Source of the DNA: an uncultured Sphingomonadales bacterium
GTDB lineage: Bacteria; Pseudomonadota; Alphaproteobacteria; Sphingomonadales; Sphingomonadaceae
DNA: 10,726 nucleotides
Direction: 5' to 3'
Assembly: GCA_903868655.1 (NCBI GenBank)
Contig: CAIPWG010000571.1
Location: forward strand, 1 to 10,726
Shown here piece by piece: positions 1-7,578 of this stretch; the stretch's first letter is position 1; every line of letters starts with the position of its first letter. The translations under genes and the position numbers were made by a program. The notes under the pieces are model-generated. The model had not been told where the DNA came from and did no database searches. It worked only from the letters and a program-made list of their open reading frames with translations.

Positions 1-696
1 ATCGGCCAGTTGAGCGCCGGCCCGACCGGTATCAATTCCCGTTGCCACGCCGCCTGCAAAGCGATTGCTGACCACCGCATTGGCCTCGGCATAAACGGCT
101 ATCGTGCGCTTCAGCAGGTCGGCTTCGGCATCGAGCCCGCGCAACACGATATAAGTCGTCGCCAGTTGTGCCTGAAGGCTGAGCCGGATGGCAGCGGCAT
201 CGTCTTCGCTTGCCATCGCATTGGCGCGTCCAGCTGCGATCGAGTCTTTGACACGCCCCCAAAGATCGACTTCGTAACTCGCGCCCAGCCCGGCGATGTT
301 GTTGCCATAATAGACCGGCTGGTTTGCACTGCGCAAAGGCCGCTGATCGGACTGGCGAGCGACACCCAGCGCAGATGCTGCACCAATCGTTGGCAGCGCA
401 TCGGACTGAGCCACGCGCAAAGCCTGACGCGCCTCTTCGCTGCGCGCAAAAGCTACGGCCAAAGTAGGGTTTTCACCAACCAGGCGCGCTTCTAGCGCGT
501 CCAATCGGGGATCACCGAGTGCTTGCCACCAGTCGCTGGTCGCCGGCGTGGTGGCTTGCGCCCAGGCACCGTTTTCACGGAAGGACTGTTCCGCAGCAAT
601 TTTGGACGGATAGACACTGGCCGGGTGATAATCGGGTGCGCCCGCGCACCCTGCCAGCAGCAAAAACACACCGGCGAGAGGCCAATGCCTGTGCAT
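1..696 (-). CDS. Outer-membrane factor lipoprotein of RND efflux pump (NodT/OprM family), partial
   Basis: This is the outer-membrane channel of a tripartite efflux pump; it would form a trimeric beta-barrel with a long periplasmic alpha-tunnel that docks on the fusion protein encoded just upstream. The frame stays open for 232 codons and runs off the left edge, so roughly half of a usual 460-500 residue protein is visible. Residues 1-17 form a short lipoprotein signal with the lipobox LAGC (Cys17 would be acylated). Typical family features follow: SDWWQALGDPRLDALE near 54-69, then SYEVDLWGRVKDS at 140-152, the best conserved family signature, followed by long helical stretches. The ATG at 696 lies one base after the stop of the fusion protein gene. 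An in-frame ATG at 705 would overlap that stop by 8 bases and is an equal alternative; neither has a good ribosome binding site, so translation is probably coupled. Family assignment is firm; the substrate is unknown. Confidence 0.92.
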   Translation of the reverse strand, partial: MHRHWPLAGVFLLLAGCAGAPDYHPASVYPSKIAAEQSFRENGAWAQATTPATSDWWQALGDPRLDALEARLVGENPTLAVAFARSEEARQALRVAQSDALPTIGAASALGVARQSDQRPLRSANQPVYYGNNIAGLGASYEVDLWGRVKDSIAAGRANAMASEDDAAAIRLSLQAQLATTYIVLRGLDAEADLLKRTIAVYAEANAVVSNRFAGGVATGIDTGRAGAQLAD

Positions 697-697
697 G

Positions 698-1879
698 TCA
701 ATCATGGCCGACCACTGCCCGTTTCGTATCGACCAGCACGGCTTCGCCTTCGCTGATCGAATCCGGTGGATTGGCGATGATTTTGGTGCCCGGTGTCAAG
801 CCGGAGTTGATTTCGACCCGACCACCCAGATCGCGGCCGATGGTGATCGGTATGAGGTGGATTTGTCCTTGCGGGGTTACCGTCGCAACTTGGCTGCCAT
901 GGTCGCGCAGCACCAGCGCACCCGATGGTACAATCAGCCGCTGGCCCGCACCCGGCATGGAAAAATGCACTTCGGCATAACCACCCGGTTTCAGCTTGAG
1001 CCCCGGGTTGTCGGTCTTCAGTTGCACTTGCAGCGACCCGCTGTGCTGATCGATCGCAAACGACTGGTCTGTCAAAGTCGCCGAGAAGGTCTGATCAGGG
1101 TAGTCGGGTAATTTCAGCGTGGCGGTCAGGCCGGTGTGCATGGCGGCTGAATATTGTTGCGGTACATTGACATAGACACGGATACGGCGCTCGTCAGCCA
1201 TCGTGAACATCGGTGTCTGATTGCTCGCCCCCGGCCCCACCAGATCTCCGATATCGGCATTGCGCTGGGTCACCAGCCCGGCAAAGGGGGCGCGAATTGT
1301 CGCATAACCCTTCATGGCCAGCAGACGACCGAGTGCCGCCGACGCCTCTACAACGGCGGCTGCATGTGTTTTGGCCTCGGCATTCTTTTCGTCTGTTTCC
1401 TGCACCGATACTGCTTTGCTGTTCAGCAGGTCGTTCCAGCGTGCGGCGGTTGAGCGGGCCAGGGTCGCCTCGGCGCGGACACGGTCAAGGGTCGCACGCG
1501 CCTGAATGATCTGTTGATCGAGTTCGGGCGTATCGATCACCGCCAACGCGGCGTTTTGCCCAACATCGGCCCCAATGTCCTTGTTCCAGACGCGGACATA
1601 GCCGCCGACACGGGCATAGATATGCGCCGTAAACCAGGCCTGCATGGTGCCTGGCAGCACCAGTTCATTGGCTGTGCCCGACGTCGTCGGTGTGATCAGG
1701 TGGACACTTGGCGCCGCTGTGCGGTCCGAAGACACTTGCGCCGCGCGCCCATCGCGCAACCGCACATAAATGCCCCCACCGATCACCAGCGCGGCCAAAA
1801 CGCCGGCCACAACCCCCACGCTCGCCAGACCCCGCGGCGGCGTGCCATCGCCTGTGGGCAGACCATGGGGATCAGACAT
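698..1879 (-). CDS. RND efflux periplasmic adaptor (membrane fusion protein, HlyD/AcrA family)
   Basis: This adaptor links the inner-membrane RND permease to the outer-membrane channel. The 393-residue protein has one N-terminal hydrophobic anchor (about 19-38) and no lipobox Cys, so it is probably anchored by this helix. The first lipoyl half follows (ARVGGYVRVW, about 89-98, then the DVG turn), then an alpha-hairpin rich in Ala, Glu and Gln (about 119-190), the second lipoyl half (ATIRAPFAGLVTQRNADIGD, 193-212), a beta-barrel domain (about 230-307, ending in KPGGYAEVHF) and a membrane-proximal domain with IVPSGAL near 316-322. This is the canonical domain order at normal length. The frame is open further upstream to 1990, but ATG 1879 is preferred because a good AAGGAAG site sits 6 bases before it. 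It overlaps the end of the permease gene by 8 bases. No His- or Met-rich metal-binding segment is visible, so there is no support for a metal pump. Confidence 0.95.
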   Translation of the reverse strand: MSDPHGLPTGDGTPPRGLASVGVVAGVLAALVIGGGIYVRLRDGRAAQVSSDRTAAPSVHLITPTTSGTANELVLPGTMQAWFTAHIYARVGGYVRVWNKDIGADVGQNAALAVIDTPELDQQIIQARATLDRVRAEATLARSTAARWNDLLNSKAVSVQETDEKNAEAKTHAAAVVEASAALGRLLAMKGYATIRAPFAGLVTQRNADIGDLVGPGASNQTPMFTMADERRIRVYVNVPQQYSAAMHTGLTATLKLPDYPDQTFSATLTDQSFAIDQHSGSLQVQLKTDNPGLKLKPGGYAEVHFSMPGAGQRLIVPSGALVLRDHGSQVATVTPQGQIHLIPITIGRDLGGRVEINSGLTPGTKIIANPPDSISEGEAVLVDTKRAVVGHD

Positions 1880-4800
1880 GTTGAGCTTCCTTCTGAATAG
1901 GTGCGCCATCGGCCGCAACGCCGCCGGGCTGCCGGCGGTGGGCCAGGCTGAACACCACAGGCACGAACACCAGCGTGGCAATTGTGGCAAAGAACAAGCC
2001 GCCGATCACCGCCCGGCCAAGCGGCGCATTTTGTTCGCCGCCTTCACCAAGCCCGAGCGCCATTGGTGCCATGCCGATGATCATGGCCAAGGCAGTCATC
2101 AGCACAGGTCGGAAACGTGTTGCGCCCGCCTCCAGCGCAGCCCGCATCGCATCGCCTGTTGCATCCAGCCGTTCGCGGGCAAACGTGATCACCAGCACCG
2201 AATTGGCGGTCGCAACGCCCATGCACATGATCGCCCCGGTCAGTGCCGGGACTGACAGCGTGGTGTGCGTGCCAAACAGCATCCACACAATCCCTGCCAG
2301 TGCCGCAGGCAATGCGGTGATAATCACGAAAGGGTCGATCCAGCTTTGGAAATTGACCACGATCAGCAAATAGATCAGCACAATCGCACCACCCAGACCA
2401 AGAATAAGCCCGGCAAACGCCGAATTCATCGTCTGCACCTGGCCGCGCAAACTGACAGTCGCGCCCTTCGGCAGCGCGGTCTTGGTGTCGTCGATCGCGC
2501 GCTGAATATCGTTCGCCACCGCGCCCAGATCGCGGCCCTGCGGCGTTGCGTAAATATCGATGGCAGGCGCAATGGCATAGTGGCTTACCACAGCGGCGGA
2601 ACGGCTTTCATGGATTTCGCTCAGGCCGCCGACAGTTTGGAACGTATCTGCGCCACTGCCGGTGACTGGAACATTGGCAAGCGCGTTCATGCTGTCGCTG
2701 CGGTATTCAGGTGCCTGCACGACGATCGGATAGGATACGCCGTTTTTCGGATTGAGCCAAAACGTCGGCGCAAGCTGAAAACTGCCCGCCAGATTGACCG
2801 ACAGCGCGCGGGTTACATCGTTTTCGGTGATGCCGACCCGATTGGCCAGCGACCGGTCGACGTTCACCTTCAACTCCGGATAATTGCTCGGCTGCTGAAC
2901 CCGCACGTCAGCGAGCCCGGCAATATGCTTCAGGCGGGCCATCACATGATCGGCATAGGCTTCGTTGGCGGCAACATCAGGGCCCGAAACGATGACGTCG
3001 ATGGGGGCAGGCGCGCCGAAATTCAGGATTTGACTGACGATATCTGCTGGCAGAAACGCAAATGTGCTGCCCGCAAACGCACGCGGCAAATCGTCGCGCA
3101 GTTGGCGTACATAGTCCGCCGTGGGGCGATGCCCTTCTTTCAGGGTGACCAGAATGTCGCCGTCTTGCGGGCCGATCCCACCGCTGTTGGAATACGCCAT
3201 GTTGATCCCCGACACGGTCATTCCGATGTTGTCGATAATCGAACCGGTTTCGGCGTCCGGAAGGTCTTTGCGGATACGTTGCTCGATTTCGTCAAACAGC
3301 GCTGCGGTCTCTTCCAGCTTGGTGCCGGTGGGCGCGCGAACGTGAATGCTGATCTGGCCCGAATCCACCGTCGGGAAAAAATCGCGACCCAGAAACGGCA
3401 CCAGAGCAAAGCTGGCAAGCACCGCTATCATAAACCCGACCACGAACGCCCGGCGATGGGCCAACGCAAGCGACAGCACCCCGACGTACCAGGTGCGAAA
3501 CGCTTCGAACCGCTGTTCGAAGCCGTGTTGAAAACGACGCAGAACATTGTGCGACCCAGCGTGCCCCGTCATCGCGTCATGACTGATCAGCATCGCTGCG
3601 GTCTGGACTGGCGGGTGTTCGCGCAGCAACCAATTGGCCATTGTCGGCACCAGTGTGCGCGACAGCGCGAACGAGGCGATCATGGCAAACACCACGGATT
3701 TTGCCATCGGGGTGAACAGGAACCCCGGCACGCCGCCAAGGAAAAACATCGGCACAAATGCGATGCAAATGCACAGCAGCGAGACGAAGGCTGGCTGCAC
3801 AATTTGACGCGCACCGTCCATGATCGCGACTTCGACAGTCTTGCCCTGTTCAAGGTGCCAATTGATATTTTCGATGGTAACCGTGGCATCGTCCACCAAA
3901 ATTCCGACAGCCAACGCCAATCCACCCAGCGTCATGATGTTGAGCGTTTCGCCTGACAATGCCAGCCCGCCCACAGCTGCCAGGATCGCCAGCGGGATCG
4001 AGGTGGCGATGATCACGGTCGATCGCCACGATCCCAGAAACAGCAGGATCATGAGGCTGGTCAATGCAGCCGCGATGACGCCTTCGCGCACGACACCACT
4101 GATCGCCGCCTTCACAAACAAGGATTGGTCCGACAGCAAGTCGATTTTCAACCCGTCGGGCAAAGTTGATTGCAACCGCGCGATCAGCGCACGCGCATCA
4201 TCGACAATGGCAATGGTCGACGCGTTACCCGTCTTGAGCAATGTCATCAGCACCGAACGCTGGCCATCAACGCGCACTTCGTTTTGTTGCGGCGGTGATC
4301 CATCGTGCACATAGGCAACATCGCGCATCAGGACCGTGCTGCCGGCAACCGTCTTGATCGGTAACGCATTGAGTGAATCGATCGCTTCGGGCGCGTTGTT
4401 GAGCGAAATATTGTATTCGAACGCCCCGATCCGCGCTGTTCCTGCGGGCACAACCTGATTTTGTGCGGCCAACGCGGTGCCGATGTCCGTGGCCGACAAA
4501 TGCCGGGCCTGCAGCGCCTGCGGATCGATATCGATCTGAATTTGCCTGACCCGGCCGCCATAAGGTGACGGCATGGCCGCGCCTTGGACAGTTGCCAGCG
4601 ACGATCGGATGCGGTTTTGCGCAATGTCGAATATTTGTTGTTCGGACAGCGTTTTGGACGACAGCGCAAGTTGCAGGATCGGCACGGTTGAGGCGCTGTA
4701 ATTGAGGATCAGCGGCGGCGTCATCCCGGCCGGCATCTGTTTAAGCACTGTTTGCGACACCGAGGCTACTTGCGCAGTGGCGGTGCGGATGTCGACGCCC

Positions 4801-5096
4801 GGACGAAAAAACACTTTGACGACGCCGATGCCGGTATACGACTGGCTTTCGATATGATCGATATCATTGACTGTCGATGTCAGTTGCCGCTCGTAATAAT
4901 AGATCACGCGGCCAGACATGTCGCGCGGACTAAGGCCATTGTATTGCCATACGGCCGCGATTACCGGCACGCGGATATCGGGAAAGATGTCGGTGGGTGT
5001 TGTGACCCATGCGATAGTTCCGCCCAGCACGATCAGAATGGCCATGACCACGAAGGTGGTCGGCTTTGACAGGGCAAGTTGAACCAGTTTCAGCAT
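1872..5096 (-). CDS. RND efflux permease (AcrB/MexB-like, HAE type)
   Basis: This is the inner-membrane proton/drug antiporter of the pump, 1074 residues, the normal family length. It shows the internal duplication of RND proteins: TM1 at about 13-32 followed by TTPTDIFPDIRVP, a large periplasmic loop (about 40-330), TM2-6 (about 335-490), TM7 at about 550-568 followed by LGRDFFPTVDSG, a second periplasmic loop (about 580-890) and TM8-12 (about 893-1053). The proton-relay Asp pair is present in TM4 (Asp402-Asp403 in GILVDDATVTIEN), as is the TM11 Arg (Arg994 in ATRFRPVLMTA) and Thr1001. The TM10 Lys equivalent to AcrB Lys940 is absent: the segment reads GVATANSVLV, with Ala964 at that place. 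The gene starts 49 bases after the kinase gene with a weak AGGG site, and its end overlaps the fusion protein gene by 8 bases. Export of toxic organic compounds is likely; the exact substrate cannot be told. No metal-pump methionine signature was noticed. Confidence 0.96.
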   Translation of the reverse strand: MLKLVQLALSKPTTFVVMAILIVLGGTIAWVTTPTDIFPDIRVPVIAAVWQYNGLSPRDMSGRVIYYYERQLTSTVNDIDHIESQSYTGIGVVKVFFRPGVDIRTATAQVASVSQTVLKQMPAGMTPPLILNYSASTVPILQLALSSKTLSEQQIFDIAQNRIRSSLATVQGAAMPSPYGGRVRQIQIDIDPQALQARHLSATDIGTALAAQNQVVPAGTARIGAFEYNISLNNAPEAIDSLNALPIKTVAGSTVLMRDVAYVHDGSPPQQNEVRVDGQRSVLMTLLKTGNASTIAIVDDARALIARLQSTLPDGLKIDLLSDQSLFVKAAISGVVREGVIAAALTSLMILLFLGSWRSTVIIATSIPLAILAAVGGLALSGETLNIMTLGGLALAVGILVDDATVTIENINWHLEQGKTVEVAIMDGARQIVQPAFVSLLCICIAFVPMFFLGGVPGFLFTPMAKSVVFAMIASFALSRTLVPTMANWLLREHPPVQTAAMLISHDAMTGHAGSHNVLRRFQHGFEQRFEAFRTWYVGVLSLALAHRRAFVVGFMIAVLASFALVPFLGRDFFPTVDSGQISIHVRAPTGTKLEETAALFDEIEQRIRKDLPDAETGSIIDNIGMTVSGINMAYSNSGGIGPQDGDILVTLKEGHRPTADYVRQLRDDLPRAFAGSTFAFLPADIVSQILNFGAPAPIDVIVSGPDVAANEAYADHVMARLKHIAGLADVRVQQPSNYPELKVNVDRSLANRVGITENDVTRALSVNLAGSFQLAPTFWLNPKNGVSYPIVVQAPEYRSDSMNALANVPVTGSGADTFQTVGGLSEIHESRSAAVVSHYAIAPAIDIYATPQGRDLGAVANDIQRAIDDTKTALPKGATVSLRGQVQTMNSAFAGLILGLGGAIVLIYLLIVVNFQSWIDPFVIITALPAALAGIVWMLFGTHTTLSVPALTGAIMCMGVATANSVLVITFARERLDATGDAMRAALEAGATRFRPVLMTALAMIIGMAPMALGLGEGGEQNAPLGRAVIGGLFFATIATLVFVPVVFSLAHRRQPGGVAADGAPIQKEAQHV
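1886..1892 (-). promoter_or_regulatory. Ribosome binding site of the membrane fusion protein gene
   Basis: The minus strand reads AAGGAAG, 6 bases before the ATG at 1879. It lies inside the last codons of the permease gene. It decides the start of the fusion protein against the longer open frame that begins at 1990. Confidence 0.75.
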
Positions 5097-5145
5097 GTCA
5101 ATGGCCCTGCCTGCCTTGGTGCACCCACGGCAACTAAAGAAAAAT
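5097..5145 (-). other. Short spacer between sensor kinase and RND permease genes
   Basis: These 49 bases hold a weak ribosome binding site for the permease (AGGG at 5105-5108, 8 bases before its ATG) and an 8-base perfect palindrome GGTGCACC at 5118-5125 with looser symmetry around it. I see no strong terminator, so read-through from the regulator/kinase genes into the pump genes is likely. An internal promoter or operator cannot be excluded. Confidence 0.4.
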
Positions 5146-6558
5146 TCACCGACTGCCCCAAGGCGCGACAGTCACGCGCGGTGCGCTGATCCGTGCGACC
5201 AGGCCAGGCGATGAGCCGACGCCTGCCGGATCGAGATTGAGTGTGAAACCGTGAAGAGCAACGATGACCGCAACAAGGCTCAACCCCAAACCGGACCCGT
5301 TCGTTCCAATATCGGCTCCAGCGCTCCCACGTTGGAAACGTCCAAGCACATGCGCGCGCTCATCCACCGAAATCCCGGGTCCGCTATCTGTCACCACCAT
5401 CGTAATGGTCTGATCATTCTGGTCGACACCGAGCTGGATTTGCCCACCTGCCGGGCTGAATTTTACGGCGTTTTCCACCAAATTGCTCACCGCTTCGAAC
5501 AACAGGCTTTCGTCACCGAGTATGCCCATGCCAGTGGCGCCGGAACACGCCAGAGTAAGGCCACGCTCTTCCGCCAACGGCTCATACAGTTCGGCAACGG
5601 CCATCATCATGGCGGCCGGATCGAACACGGTAAATTGTGCCTGGCGATGCGATACCTCAAGTTCGGACATGCGCAGCAATGCGCGAAACCGGGCAAGTAC
5701 GGCATCGAGCAAGTCCCGCGCGCCGGTAAGCAACGTGGCCGCTTCGCCGTCCGGATCCTGCGCGATCACGGGCAGCAGCGCGATGCGTTCGATTCTGGTC
5801 CGCACATGCGACAAAGGTGTGCGCAGATCATGCGCAATGGCATCGGTCGATCCTTTGACCTGACGCAGCAGCTGTTCGATGTCTTCCACCATGGTATTGA
5901 TGATCATGGCAACCATATCGAATTCGTCGCCGCGTGGCCCAATGGCGATGCGCAAATCGAGTTCACCCATGGCGATCCGCAAGGCAGTGGCCTCAAGCCG
6001 TCGGATACGCCGCAATGGCCACAAGCTGAGCAGCAAACCCGCACCCAACGCAACCGTCACTGCGCCGGCACCGCTAAACACCATGATCTGCAAAATTCGC
6101 GCGCGCAGTCCCAGCACCGGGGTAATATCGCGCGATACCACCACAATCTGTCCCTCGGCTGCAGGCAATGCGAGCGCCCGCACCGGCGCCCCGCGCGGCC
6201 CGTTGAGCCGTTCAAACATGTGCCCGAGCGGAAACGGCGGGGCCAGACCGGTATCGCCCAAGAGGCGTCGGCCGCCAGCATCAAATACGGCAATACCTTC
6301 AAGCCTGCTGGTTGGATCATGCAGCACTGCAACAGATCTGGCCAAGGCAGGCGCGGATGTCGATGCCGCCAGCATCCGCGCCTTTGTTTCGATCGTTTGA
6401 TCGGTTCGCACAATCAATTCGGACGTGGTCTGGGTATAGACGATCCACAAGACCACACATATCGCCAGCGCGAACATGCCGGTGAGCCCGGCGCTTAAAC
6501 GGAACGCAGTCGTATGACGCAAGTCGGTCAGGCGCAGCACCCGTGTCGGACTGGTCAT
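5146..6558 (-). CDS. Two-component sensor histidine kinase (HAMP, HisKA, HATPase)
   Basis: This membrane sensor would autophosphorylate on His and pass the phosphate to the response regulator encoded just upstream. With the chosen start it has 470 residues: TM1 at about 21-43, a small periplasmic sensor region (about 44-155), TM2 at about 157-180, HAMP (about 181-232), the dimerisation/phosphoacceptor helix with His243 in IAHDLRTPLSH, and a complete ATP-binding domain: N box EAVSNLVENAVKFSP (355-369), G1 DSGPGIS (391-397) and G2 GSGLGLSLV (421-429). All catalytic motifs are intact. The ATG at 6558 is chosen because it overlaps the regulator stop as ATGA, a common coupled arrangement; the open frame reaches back to 6612. 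The phosphoacceptor motif resembles the CusS/QseC/TctE type of kinase. The direct neighbourhood of the RND genes suggests it controls the pump. The signal is unknown. Confidence 0.95.
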   Translation of the reverse strand: MTSPTRVLRLTDLRHTTAFRLSAGLTGMFALAICVVLWIVYTQTTSELIVRTDQTIETKARMLAASTSAPALARSVAVLHDPTSRLEGIAVFDAGGRRLLGDTGLAPPFPLGHMFERLNGPRGAPVRALALPAAEGQIVVVSRDITPVLGLRARILQIMVFSGAGAVTVALGAGLLLSLWPLRRIRRLEATALRIAMGELDLRIAIGPRGDEFDMVAMIINTMVEDIEQLLRQVKGSTDAIAHDLRTPLSHVRTRIERIALLPVIAQDPDGEAATLLTGARDLLDAVLARFRALLRMSELEVSHRQAQFTVFDPAAMMMAVAELYEPLAEERGLTLACSGATGMGILGDESLLFEAVSNLVENAVKFSPAGGQIQLGVDQNDQTITMVVTDSGPGISVDERAHVLGRFQRGSAGADIGTNGSGLGLSLVAVIVALHGFTLNLDPAGVGSSPGLVARISAPRVTVAPWGSR

Positions 6559-7231
6559 ACGACCGCCAGCCGATAACCCTCGCCCTTGATCGTTTCGATC
6601 ATTGCCGGCCAACCCGGTCGCTCGAGTTTGCGCCGCAGACGTGCGATGTGAACATTGATAAGGTTGTCACTGGCTTCGAAATACAATCCCCAGACTTGTT
6701 CGAAAATCACTTGGCGTGCCACGATATGGCCGGCGTGACGAACCAGGAATTCCAGAAGGCGAAATTCTTTGTTCACAAGATCCAGCGTTTCGCCGTCTAG
6801 CCATGCCTTGCGCTTGACCAGATCAAGCACAAGCGGCCCTGCACGCAAAATGCCGTCCCCCGGATATTCACGGCTGCGGCGTAACAGGACGTCGATCCGG
6901 TGACCATTTCGGCCGGAGAAAAGGGTTTGCCCAGATAATCGTCACCGCCTGCGCGCAAACCCGCGATGCGTTCATCGACATCGCCCAGCGCCGAAATGAC
7001 CAGCACAGGCGTGGCAATTTGTCGCGCACGCATCCGCGCCACGAGTGTCAAACCATCAATGCCCGGCAGCATGCGATCAACCGTGACTGCATCAAAACGT
7101 TCCGCACACAACCGATCGAGTGCTTTGCGACCATCGGTCAGATGCGCCACCGCATGTCGTTCCGCTTTTAGCGCGGCACAAATGAGTGCTGCAGTTTCAG
7201 CATCGTCTTCAACGACCATTATCTGTGCCAT
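6555..7231 (-). pseudogene. OmpR-family response regulator, frameshifted between its two domains
   Basis: This is the partner of the adjacent kinase. The N-terminal receiver is complete in one frame: acidic pocket Asp9-Asp10 (VVEDD), phosphoacceptor Asp52 (VDRMLPGIDG), switch Ser80 and Lys102 (GKPFSPAEMV). The winged-helix DNA-binding domain follows in another frame and is also complete, from LRAGPLVLD through NKEFRLLEFL and NLINVHIARLRRKL to EGYRLAVV at the stop. The break lies at 6899-6900 after Val110-Thr111: adding one C to the minus-strand CC there restores VTRIDVLLRRSREYP and gives a normal 225-residue protein. As written, the receiver frame ends at 6797 with about 33 unrelated residues and the DNA-binding part has no credible start of its own. 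A sequencing error is as likely as a real mutation. The ATG at 7231 has a modest AGGA/AAGGG site (7236-7245). Confidence 0.9.
6899..6900 (-). other. Apparent one-base deletion (frameshift site) in the response regulator
   Basis: The minus strand reads GTC ACC GGA TCG. With one more C it would read GTC ACC CGG ATC GAC GTC CTG, which continues the family sequence VTRIDVL without interruption into the DNA-binding domain. Loss of one base in a short C run is the simplest explanation. Confidence 0.8.
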
Positions 7232-7578
7232 GCCGTCCTGCCCTTAGATCGAGCAAAAAGGAATGAATGCAGTTGCCGCGCAATCAAGTGAATTCGATGT
7301 CACCTTTGCATGCTGGACACACGCTGAAGCAACCTCGGCAGGCATATTTGCGCTTGGCCAGGATCAATCCCTGCCCCTGCAACCAGGTCCCGCACCGCGT
7401 CGATCCGCGTCAGCAACAGGTGCCAAAGGCAACCAGCCCAATGGGATCACCGCCAAAATCGTTGTCGATGATTACTGCCCGGCGCGGCGGAGACGCTTAA
7501 CCTCAAGCGAGCACGGCCAACAAGCCAAGCCAACCCGGAACGTCGCGCCATTTCACGCCCCGTCTGCCCGCCGCCCGA
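7232..7578 (-). other. Region between esterase and response regulator genes
   Basis: This 347-base stretch has no intact gene. Its part nearest the esterase (7556 down to about 7300) holds the decayed nucleoside hydrolase described separately. The last 68 bases before the regulator (7299-7232) should carry the promoter of the regulator/kinase/pump genes if it is not further upstream. I can see a modest ribosome binding site there (AGGA at 7236-7239, AAGGG at 7241-7245) but no convincing -35/-10 pair, operator or terminator hairpin. Confidence 0.5.
7300..7556 (-). pseudogene. Decayed, truncated nucleoside hydrolase-like gene
   Basis: In one minus-strand frame a GTG at 7556, preceded by a purine-rich GGCGGGCAGACGGGG stretch, begins VKWRDVPGWLGLLAVLA, which looks like a signal peptide. 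It is interrupted by TGA (7505-7503) and TAA (7499-7497), then continues in the same frame as ASPPRRAVIIDNDFGGDP and IGLVAF before another stop at 7412-7410. The IIDNDF-GDP-GL motif matches the N-terminal metal-binding loop of secreted nucleoside hydrolases, where DPDGL is usual; here an Ile stands in place of the second Asp. Adding one base near 7428 shifts into a second open frame reading LWHLLLTRIDAVRDLVAGAG, which runs to a stop at 7302-7300. At about 85 codons against some 300 or more expected, most of the gene is missing. It starts 22 bases after the esterase stop and was probably the third gene of that operon. The identity rests on one motif. Confidence 0.5.

Noticed and set aside
492..701. 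A 69-codon frame starting at TTG 701 on the minus strand
   Set aside because: It is an out-of-frame shadow of the outer-membrane factor, whose true frame is open to the window edge and carries a lipobox and family motifs.
698..1990. Longer form of the membrane fusion protein starting at 1990
   Set aside because: The extra 37 residues are Cys/Trp/Pro-rich and overlap the permease C-terminus. The start at 1879 has a good ribosome binding site and a normal N-terminus.
2265..3956. A 563-codon open frame on the plus strand opposite the RND permease gene
   Set aside because: It lies fully within the permease gene, is rich in Arg, His and Gln with no recognisable domain, and is the kind of antisense open frame that biased codon use in GC-rich genes produces.
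5251..6498. A 415-codon open frame on the plus strand opposite the histidine kinase
   Set aside because: It mirrors the conserved kinase gene, has low-complexity His/Arg/Gln-rich composition and no domain or ribosome binding site that supports it.
6555..6848. A separate 97-codon DNA-binding protein starting at TTG 6848
   Set aside because: The supposed start is an internal Leu of the response regulator and has no ribosome binding site; the conserved sequence continues upstream of it to the frameshift.
7284..7409. Minus-strand reading with a Cys cluster (KYACRGCFSVCPACKGD), like a small zinc ribbon or part of an IS66-type transposase
   Set aside because: It follows a stop, has only weak TTG starts and no flanking inverted repeats. 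The overlapping frame to 7300 continues the nucleoside hydrolase relic better. The motif may be chance.
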